Shown here one piece after another: positions 5,886 to 11,711 of a stretch of 11,711 nucleotides of DNA (within the stretch, counting starts at the first letter, position 1; each line of letters opens with the position of its first letter). The notes below the pieces were generated by a model, which searched no databases, was not told the origin of the DNA, and worked only from the letters and a program-made list of their open reading frames with translations. The position numbers and the translations under genes were made by a program. The DNA is from Deltaproteobacteria bacterium (GTDB lineage: Bacteria > Myxococcota_A > UBA9042 > DTJE01), in NCBI GenBank assembly GCA_016784945.1, contig JADHTP010000076.1:1-11711 (forward strand), in the 5' to 3' direction.

Positions 5886-5891
5886 AAGGTG
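5886..5891 (+). promoter_or_regulatory. Shine-Dalgarno sequence of secD containing a false GTG start
   Basis: AAGGTG lies six bases before ATG 5898. The in-frame GTG at 5889 is inside this site and has no good binding site of its own, so ATG 5898 is the better secD start, three codons downstream. Confidence 0.65.
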
Positions 5892-5897
5892 CCAACC

Positions 5898-7754
5898 ATG
5901 AACAAGCGGAAGTTATGGCGAACTATTCCCACACTTCTCCTCGTCCTGCTGGCCGCACTCTACGTGCTGCCGACCATGCTGCCTGCGGGGGCTGTGCCGG
6001 GGTGGTATCCCTTCCAGAAGGAGCTGTCTTTCGGGCTCGATCTCCAGGGCGGGCTGGAACTCCGGTACACCGTAGACTACAAGAAGGCCATCAGCGAGAA
6101 CATGCTTCGCGTCCGTGAGGCCATCGGCGTTTCCCTGGTGAACGCGCTTGCCCAGAGGGAAGGCAAGGAGCCGGAGACGCTCAGCGAAGAGCAGCGGGCC
6201 GAAATCGGGGGCCGTTTTGGCGTGGAGCGAACGGACTTCGACACGCTGAAGGTCAGCTTCACCAGGCCGGAGGACGTGGACATCCTCACCGTGGAACTGG
6301 TGGACGAGCTTCGTTCAGACCTGGTGCGGCTGCCTCCGTCCGGGAACGATGTTGTCGTTCACATGAACGAACTGCGCATCTCCATGATCCGGGACGAGGT
6401 GGTCAACCAGACCCTGGAAGTGATCAGGAAGCGCGTGGAGGCCTTCGGTCTGGTGGAACCGGACGTGCGCAAGAACGGCGACACGGACATCGACATCCAG
6501 CTGCCGGGCGTGAGCGGGAAGCAGGTCGATGAGGCCCGCGAACGCATTGGACAGACCGCCCGCCTGACTTTCCGGATCGTGGATCGGGCCGAAGAGGCGA
6601 CGAATTTCTTCAAGGACCGGGCGGACAAGCTGGAAGACTTTCAGACCAGGTTCCCCGAGAAGGGCCGCCTCATGAAGGTGGAGCGCGACCCCAATACCAC
6701 CCAGTGGTTCCTTCGTGCCGACGCGGGCCTCACCCGTGGCAAGGGTGACGCCCTGGCCAAGAACGCCATTCTGTCCTTCCTGAAGACCCTGCGCATCGAC
6801 GACGACCACATGGTGGCCTTCGAGATGGTGGAGCAGAGGGAGGGCAATATCGTCAAGGAGCGCTACTGGCGGACCCATTTCCTGTTCTCGGAAACCCGGG
6901 TCACCGGCGACCACGTCACCCGGGCCATGGTCCTGTTCGAAACCCAGGGCGAGCCCTACGTCAGCCTGGAGTTCAACGGCGAGGGTGCCCGGAACTTCGA
7001 AGACGTGACCGCAAGCAACGTGGGTGAGTTCCTGGCCATCCTGTTGGACGACGAAGTCAACTCGGCACCGGAGATCAAGGAAAGGATCGGCGGCGGTCGG
7101 GCCAAGATCAGCATGGGAGGGGCCCGTCACCCCCGGGAGATCCTCAGCGAGGCCCAGTCCCTGGTGACGGTGTTGACTCACGGCGCGTACAAGGCGCCCG
7201 TGCACAAGGTCCATGACTTCGAGGTCGGCCCTTCCCTGGGACAGGACACCATCGATGCCGGCGTGATCTCGCTGATCGTGGCGTTGCTGGCCGTCTACCT
7301 GTTCATGGTGTTCTACTACGGCGGGTCCGGATTCATCGCGGACATGGGTCTGACCCTGAACATCCTGTTCATCCTGGCCGTCCTCGTGGGGTTCAATGCC
7401 GCACTGACCATGCCGGGTCTGGCGGGTATCGTCCTCACCATTGGTATGGCGGTTGACGCCAACGTGCTCATATCGGCCCGTATCCGAGAGGAAATGCGCC
7501 TGGGCAAGGGCCCACGGGCCAGCGTGGAAGCGGGTTACGGCCATGCGTTCTCGGCCATCTTCGACGCCAACCTGACAACGGGGATCGCCGGTATCGTTCT
7601 GTTGAACTACTCGAGCGGCCCCGTGTACGGTTTCGCCGTCACGCTGCTGATCGGTATCGTGGTCACCTTCGTGACCCAGGTGTTCATCACCCGGATGATC
7701 TTCGACTGGTACATCGAGAAATTCCGTCCCGAGCGCCTCAGCGTGGGGATCTGA
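5898..7754 (+). CDS. secD: SecD, protein translocase subunit
   Basis: SecD works with SecF in the inner membrane, using the proton gradient to pull exported proteins through SecYEG. The 618-residue length fits E. coli SecD (615). One membrane helix at about residues 9-27 is followed by the family motif LSFGLDLQGGLEL (43-55), a large periplasmic domain of about 400 residues, and five C-terminal helices from about 457 onward. GMAVDANVLI (516-525) carries Asp520, which corresponds to the Asp thought to relay protons in Thermus SecDF (D340). The usual ERIREE after this motif reads ARIREE, so the conserved Glu is an Ala. secF begins 16 bp after the stop, and SecD and SecF are separate proteins here, not fused. 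The ATG start is fixed by AAGGTG six bases upstream. Confidence 0.95.
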   Translation: MNKRKLWRTIPTLLLVLLAALYVLPTMLPAGAVPGWYPFQKELSFGLDLQGGLELRYTVDYKKAISENMLRVREAIGVSLVNALAQREGKEPETLSEEQRAEIGGRFGVERTDFDTLKVSFTRPEDVDILTVELVDELRSDLVRLPPSGNDVVVHMNELRISMIRDEVVNQTLEVIRKRVEAFGLVEPDVRKNGDTDIDIQLPGVSGKQVDEARERIGQTARLTFRIVDRAEEATNFFKDRADKLEDFQTRFPEKGRLMKVERDPNTTQWFLRADAGLTRGKGDALAKNAILSFLKTLRIDDDHMVAFEMVEQREGNIVKERYWRTHFLFSETRVTGDHVTRAMVLFETQGEPYVSLEFNGEGARNFEDVTASNVGEFLAILLDDEVNSAPEIKERIGGGRAKISMGGARHPREILSEAQSLVTVLTHGAYKAPVHKVHDFEVGPSLGQDTIDAGVISLIVALLAVYLFMVFYYGGSGFIADMGLTLNILFILAVLVGFNAALTMPGLAGIVLTIGMAVDANVLISARIREEMRLGKGPRASVEAGYGHAFSAIFDANLTTGIAGIVLLNYSSGPVYGFAVTLLIGIVVTFVTQVFITRMIFDWYIEKFRPERLSVGI

Positions 7755-7770
7755 ATCCAGGAGCTTTGAA

Positions 7771-9078
7771 ATGGAATGGATCAAGCCCGGCACCAACATC
7801 GACTTCATGAAGGCCGCACGGCTGTGGGTCCCGCTGTCCGGCCTTTTCGTGGTCCTCAGCATCGGACTCGTGGGGCTCCAGGGATTCGATGCGGGCATCG
7901 ACTTCATGGGCGGCACTAAGGTTATCGCCGAATTCAGGAATGACGCCGGTGTGGAACGCGGCGTCATCAAGAAAGTGGTGGACGACCTGGTGACAAGCCA
8001 GACCGGTGAGACCGGCACCCAGGTGGAGGTGCAGGACTTCGACGTGGGCGGAACCGCGGGATCGGAAACCGTGAAGTACCAGATATTCACGGAACTGCCC
8101 AGCCTGCTGACGCCCCTGAAGAAGCTGGAACTGGCCAAGCTGCTCGAGGCCCATTTCGGTGTTGGCACCACCGTGGACACGCCCTTCGAGGCCGGGGACA
8201 AGTTCTACATCACCCTGCCCGACAAGTGGTCCCTGATCGCGGCCCGGGAAGAACTGCAGAAGGTGTTCCAGTCATCGGGTCACCGGAACATCACTGTGCG
8301 CTCCGACAAGGAAGAAAGGGTCCTGACCGAACTGTACCGCGAGAAGGACCTGCTGCTGTCGGCCAAGGACGACGAGGTCAAGGCCGAGGCCATGAAGGTC
8401 GAAGAAGAGGCCCGCAAGAAGATTGCACGGCTCGTGGACAACCGGTTCACCGTGGAAGTCCAGGCCGTGCGAACCCAGGTGACTGATGCCCTGAAATCCA
8501 GGTTTGGAGAGGGCTTCGTGGACGTGCTGTCCACGGCGTCGGTCAGTCCCTCAGTGGGTAAGGAACTGTTCCAGACCGGCATGCTGGCGCTCCTGTATGC
8601 CATCATCGGCATCCTCATCTACATTTCCATCCGGTTCGACATGAAGTTCGCGCCGGGCGCCATCGCCTGCATCATTCACGACGTGATCATCGTTCTGGGC
8701 CTCATCGTGTTGCTGCAGATCAAGTTCACACTGCCCATCATCGCCGCCATCATGGCCCTCATCGGCTATGACATCAACGACACCATTGTGGTGTATGACC
8801 GCGTGCGCGAGAACCTCCAGAAGGGCAAGGGCGGTCACCTTCCCAAGGTCATCAACCTGAGCATCAACGAAACCCTGGCCAGGACGGTCATCACCTCCCT
8901 GACCACGGAAATGGTCCTCGCGTCCATCTTCCTGCTGGGCGGCGGCACCATCAAGGACTTCGCACTGGTGCTCTTCGTGGGCGTCATCCTGGGGACCTAC
9001 TCGTCCATCTTCATCGCCAGCCCCCTGACTATCTACCTCGACAGAGTCTTCCGCAAGCGGGCCGCTGAGAGGGGCTGA
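7771..9078 (+). CDS. secF: SecF, protein translocase subunit, with enlarged periplasmic domain
   Basis: SecF is the partner of SecD in proton-driven protein export. The first membrane helix lies at about residues 13-33, followed by GIDFMGG (42-48), the family motif. The remaining five helices start near residue 271, with GYDINDTIVVYDRVREN (332-348) containing Asp337, and Arg371 in LARTVITSLTTE; these match the conserved Asp and Arg of the proton path in Thermus SecDF. The protein has 435 residues, against 323 in E. coli. The extra length is in the periplasmic loop, which spans about 235 residues and includes a highly charged, probably helical stretch at about 190-222. The start has CAGGAG seven bases upstream. 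The stop codon shares one base with the recJ ATG. Confidence 0.95.
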   Translation: MEWIKPGTNIDFMKAARLWVPLSGLFVVLSIGLVGLQGFDAGIDFMGGTKVIAEFRNDAGVERGVIKKVVDDLVTSQTGETGTQVEVQDFDVGGTAGSETVKYQIFTELPSLLTPLKKLELAKLLEAHFGVGTTVDTPFEAGDKFYITLPDKWSLIAAREELQKVFQSSGHRNITVRSDKEERVLTELYREKDLLLSAKDDEVKAEAMKVEEEARKKIARLVDNRFTVEVQAVRTQVTDALKSRFGEGFVDVLSTASVSPSVGKELFQTGMLALLYAIIGILIYISIRFDMKFAPGAIACIIHDVIIVLGLIVLLQIKFTLPIIAAIMALIGYDINDTIVVYDRVRENLQKGKGGHLPKVINLSINETLARTVITSLTTEMVLASIFLLGGGTIKDFALVLFVGVILGTYSSIFIASPLTIYLDRVFRKRAAERG

Positions 9079-10820
9079 TGGTCAGCCCGCCAAGGCAACT
9101 GTCCGTCTCGAAATGGATCCTGGACGAACCGGACCCGGCCCGGATAGATGAACTGATTGCCTCACTGGGCCTTCCCGTGCCCATGGCCAGGGCCCTGGTG
9201 AACCGGGGTATGGAAGAACCGGAGGCCGCACGCGCGTTTCTCGAGCCGTCCCTAGGCCGACTGCACGACCCCCTCCTGATGCGGGACATGGACCGCGCCG
9301 TGAGCCGGACCATGGAGGCCATGGACAAGGGTGAGTCCATCTGCATACACGGTGACTACGACGCCGACGGCATGACCTCCAGCGCGCTCCTGGCGTCCTT
9401 TTTCGAGCAAGCAGCCTACCCCGTGCGGACCTTCCTGCCCGACCGTATCGAGGACGGATACGGGTTGAACCCGAACCGCCTCAGGTCCCTGGTTTCCGAG
9501 GGCGTCAACCTGTTCATCACGGTGGACTGCGGGGTGCGGGCCGTGGAGGAGGCGGAACTCCTGCGATCCCTCGGCGCTGACCTCGTGGTGCTGGACCACC
9601 ATACGCCCGGTGACGAACTGCCGGTGGCGGCCGCCGTGGTGGATCCCCACCGGTACGACTGCGAGTTCCCCTTCAAGGACCTGGCCGCCGTTGGCATTGC
9701 CTTCTATTTCGTCGGCGCCCTGCGCCGGGCCCTGTCGAACGCGGGGCGCCTGGATCGGGAAGCCCTGGACGTGAGGAGGTTGCTGGACCTGGTGGCCGTG
9801 GGGACCATCACGGACGCGGTTCCACTGAGGGGTGACAACCGGGTCCTTGTCTCGGCCGGTCTGCAACGGCTGACCGCAAAGCCACGTCTGGGTCTTTCGG
9901 CCCTCAAGGCCGTCGCGAGCATCGGGAGTCGGCCGGTGACGCCGGGTGTCGTGGCCTTCCAGTTGGGTCCCCGTCTGAACGCCGTGGGTCGCCTGGGTAA
10001 TCCGGGAGTCGGCCTGGACCTGCTTCTGGCCCGGGACCAGGAGGAAGCCTCGCGCTACGCCGACGAACTGGACCGTGAAAACCAGGCTCGCCGCGACGTG
10101 GAGGCCGACGTGGTGGCGCAGGCTTTTCGCCGGGTGGACGAGGCCGGGGGGCCTGCCCACAAGGCCGTGGTGGTGGCCGGTGATGGCTGGCATCTCGGGG
10201 TGGTGGGGATCGTGGCATCCAAGCTGGTGGAAAGGTACCAGCGACCAGCGGTGGTCATCTCCATGGGCCCGGATGAGTCACGGGGATCCTGTCGAAGCGT
10301 CAAGGGTTTCGACATCGGAGCGGCGCTGGCGAAGCTGTCTCACCTCCTGATTCGAAGTGGCGGCCATCCCATGGCGGCCGGACTGTCGGTGGCCTCCGAC
10401 CGTATCGACGAGTTCACGGAAGCCTTTTCCGACCTCGCGGACAACGAGATCGGAGACGAGGACCTATTGCCGGCTCTCCATATCGATGCCACCCTGTCCT
10501 TCGGGGATCTCGACGTGGCGTTGGTGAACCGCCTGGCCCAATTGCAGCCACATGGTATCGGCAATCCGGAACCCCTGTACGCCGCCTTCGGCGTCACGGT
10601 GGTGGAGACACGGCGGGTGGGGAGGGAAAAGCAGCACCTCCAGGCGTCCTTTGAGCAGGATGGGGTCACGCTCCCGGCCATCTGGTGGAACGGCGGCACG
10701 GTTGAAGGCCTGGATCCCGGCACGCAGGTGGACGTGGCGTTCAACGGCATGCTGGACAACCGAAACGGCCGTCCCCGGTTGAAGGTCCGTCATCTGCGTC
10801 TGGCCTCCGCCGAATCCTGA
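9078..10820 (+). CDS. recJ: RecJ, single-stranded-DNA-specific 5'-3' exonuclease
   Basis: RecJ degrades single-stranded DNA from the 5' end during recombination and mismatch or base-excision repair. The 580-residue length matches E. coli RecJ (577). Metal-binding DHH-family motifs are in order: GDYDADG (92-98), VDCG (149-152) and LDHH (172-175). The DHHA1 domain has RSGGHPMAAG (426-435), preceded by GDGWHLGVVGIVASKL and SCRSVKGFDI. The C-terminal part is the OB-like domain with LAQLQPHGIGNPEP. All catalytic residues I can name are present, so it should be active. The ATG overlaps the secF stop by one base (TGATG), indicating translational coupling and membership of the sec operon, an arrangement I recall from several deltaproteobacteria. 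Confidence 0.95.
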   Translation: MVSPPRQLSVSKWILDEPDPARIDELIASLGLPVPMARALVNRGMEEPEAARAFLEPSLGRLHDPLLMRDMDRAVSRTMEAMDKGESICIHGDYDADGMTSSALLASFFEQAAYPVRTFLPDRIEDGYGLNPNRLRSLVSEGVNLFITVDCGVRAVEEAELLRSLGADLVVLDHHTPGDELPVAAAVVDPHRYDCEFPFKDLAAVGIAFYFVGALRRALSNAGRLDREALDVRRLLDLVAVGTITDAVPLRGDNRVLVSAGLQRLTAKPRLGLSALKAVASIGSRPVTPGVVAFQLGPRLNAVGRLGNPGVGLDLLLARDQEEASRYADELDRENQARRDVEADVVAQAFRRVDEAGGPAHKAVVVAGDGWHLGVVGIVASKLVERYQRPAVVISMGPDESRGSCRSVKGFDIGAALAKLSHLLIRSGGHPMAAGLSVASDRIDEFTEAFSDLADNEIGDEDLLPALHIDATLSFGDLDVALVNRLAQLQPHGIGNPEPLYAAFGVTVVETRRVGREKQHLQASFEQDGVTLPAIWWNGGTVEGLDPGTQVDVAFNGMLDNRNGRPRLKVRHLRLASAES

Positions 10821-10879
10821 GCCCTTCTGCCGGTTTCACGAAAATCCTTCCCACGGGACGCATGGACCGGGGATTGGGC

Positions 10880-10885
10880 TATACT
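10880..10885 (+). promoter_or_regulatory. possible -10 box upstream of the TPR gene
   Basis: TATACT matches five of six -10 consensus bases and lies 37 bases before the TPR gene start, in the 102-bp gap after recJ. No good -35 box is found 16-18 bp upstream (the sequence there is GACGCA or similar), so this is weak. If real, the TPR gene has its own promoter. Confidence 0.3.
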
Positions 10886-10922
10886 CCCAAGTCGCGGGAT
10901 GTCTTTGCAAAAGGAAGAAAGA

Positions 10923-11711
10923 ATGAATGACCGTGTTTCGGATCGGGCCGGTATCTTGTTGTGGATTGTTCGTGCCATCGTTGTGGGTGGAGTCCTCCTG
11001 CCCGTGGGCATCTGGGCCTGGATCACCCTGGTGGACCACCGGGACACCCGTGAGGTCGCCTCGACCCACGAGGCCATCGGGGACAAGGCCTATGCCGCCG
11101 GGGAATACGAACAGGCCATCGTCGCCTACCAGCAGGCCCGAAGCGCGCGGGACACCGGGGCCATCCAGGTGAAGTGGACCCGGGCCATGGTCCATTCGGC
11201 GGGCCTTTTTCCGGAGAAACTGGACCAGCGAAACCTGGCCGAACTGGACCACCGGCGCAAGTGGCTCATGGATCGGGACCCGGGCAGCGACCCAACGTGT
11301 CTCGCCCTGGCGGGGCACATGAAAATGCTGGCAAATAGAGGTGAAGAAGCGGCAGCCGCTTACACGGAAAGCCTGAAGCAGGATGGGGACAACCTGTCGG
11401 CCCATCTCGGTCTGGGCCTGCTGAACGAAAGACAGGGGAACCACGAAGAGGCCGTGGCCGGATTTGAAAGGGTCCTTGCGGGCCGGCCGGAACACTACCG
11501 GTCCCTGGTTGCTCTGGGGGGCATTCGTCTCAACACCGGAAAGGTGGATGATGCCATCATGCTGCTGGGGAAGGCCATCGGTCTCCGGGACGGCTGGGAT
11601 GTCCGTTTGAGCATGGGCATCGCCTACGCCCAGAAGAAGGAAAACCAGAACGCCGAAAGTCAACTGAACAGGGCCTACCAGTTGAACCCCCAGTCCTACG
11701 AAGTGCTGTCC
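10923..11711 (+). CDS. membrane-anchored TPR-repeat protein (3' partial)
   Basis: The frame is open from ATG 10923 to the end of the window (263 codons), so the gene continues outside. AAGGA seven bases upstream supports the start. A short cytoplasmic N-terminus is followed by one membrane helix at about residues 18-37, with Arg17 at its inner edge. Tetratricopeptide repeats follow at about 47-75 (GDKAYAAGEYEQAIVAYQQA), 123-155, 159-191 (HLGLGLLNERQGNHEEAVAGF), 192-224 and 225-258. The few positive charges before the helix and charged D38-H39 after it fit an N-in anchor with the repeats in the periplasm, but orientation is inferred. TPR proteins are scaffolds, so no specific function can be given. 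The 102-bp gap after recJ and the possible -10 box suggest it need not be part of the sec operon. Confidence 0.85.
   Translation, partial: MNDRVSDRAGILLWIVRAIVVGGVLLPVGIWAWITLVDHRDTREVASTHEAIGDKAYAAGEYEQAIVAYQQARSARDTGAIQVKWTRAMVHSAGLFPEKLDQRNLAELDHRRKWLMDRDPGSDPTCLALAGHMKMLANRGEEAAAAYTESLKQDGDNLSAHLGLGLLNERQGNHEEAVAGFERVLAGRPEHYRSLVALGGIRLNTGKVDDAIMLLGKAIGLRDGWDVRLSMGIAYAQKKENQNAESQLNRAYQLNPQSYEVLS

Noticed and set aside
6315..8201. Minus-strand open frame of 628 codons opposite secD/secF
   Set aside because: It crosses the boundary of two well-supported genes, shows no motif and has a composition typical of antisense frames in high-GC DNA.
9252..10193. Minus-strand open frame of 313 codons opposite recJ
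   Set aside because: No recognisable domain; recJ motifs on the plus strand explain the region.
10821..10922. Terminator between recJ and the TPR gene
   Set aside because: No stable stem followed by a U tract was found in this gap.
10836..11663. Minus-strand open frame of 275 codons opposite the TPR gene
   Set aside because: The plus-strand frame from 10923 has a ribosome binding site, a membrane helix and repeated TPR motifs; the minus frame has none of these.

Overview
The window is high-GC bacterial DNA (roughly 60-65 % GC by eye), densely coded and with strong G/C preference at third codon positions. That bias leaves long false open frames on the opposite strand. The run yajC-secD-secF-recJ, a Lon-like AAA protease of the LonB/COG1067 type and a BREX-type P-loop ATPase together suggest a deltaproteobacterial-type organism (Myxococcota, Desulfobacterota or a relative). 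That placement is inference from gene content and order; there is no rRNA or other marker here.

Left part (1-4640, plus strand): the C-terminal part of a P-loop ATPase resembling DUF2791 (BrxC/BrxD-like) runs in from the left and stops at 695. Its stop codon lies inside three 7-bp repeats. An imperfect foldback element of about 180 bp follows, symmetric around position 805-806, and ends 5 bp before a putative promoter. That promoter would drive a Lon-like protease (958-3375) and a divergent NAD-kinase-family protein (3392-4279). After the kinase comes the 5' end of a ceramidase-like gene, with a good ribosome binding site, which is lost after about 33 codons. The following 140 bp contain hairpins, and then a heptanucleotide repeat array runs directly into the stop codon of the convergent clpP.

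Middle and right part (4641-11711): a clpP paralogue on the minus strand diverges from the Sec accessory operon. The 153-bp gap holds candidate promoters for both directions. The plus-strand operon encodes YajC, SecD and SecF, the accessory subcomplex of the Sec translocon, followed by RecJ, whose ATG overlaps the secF stop. A membrane-anchored TPR protein begins at 10923 and runs off the right end.

Functionally the window combines protein export (YajC/SecD/SecF), protein turnover (Lon-like and ClpP-like), NADP supply and DNA repair (RecJ). I see no complete new defence or mobile system. The most unusual material is the repeat landscape (the foldback and the heptads placed at gene 3' ends), the truncated ceramidase-like gene, the enlarged SecF periplasmic domain and the atypical ClpP N-terminus. 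No tRNA, rRNA, CRISPR array, riboswitch or transposase was recognised.
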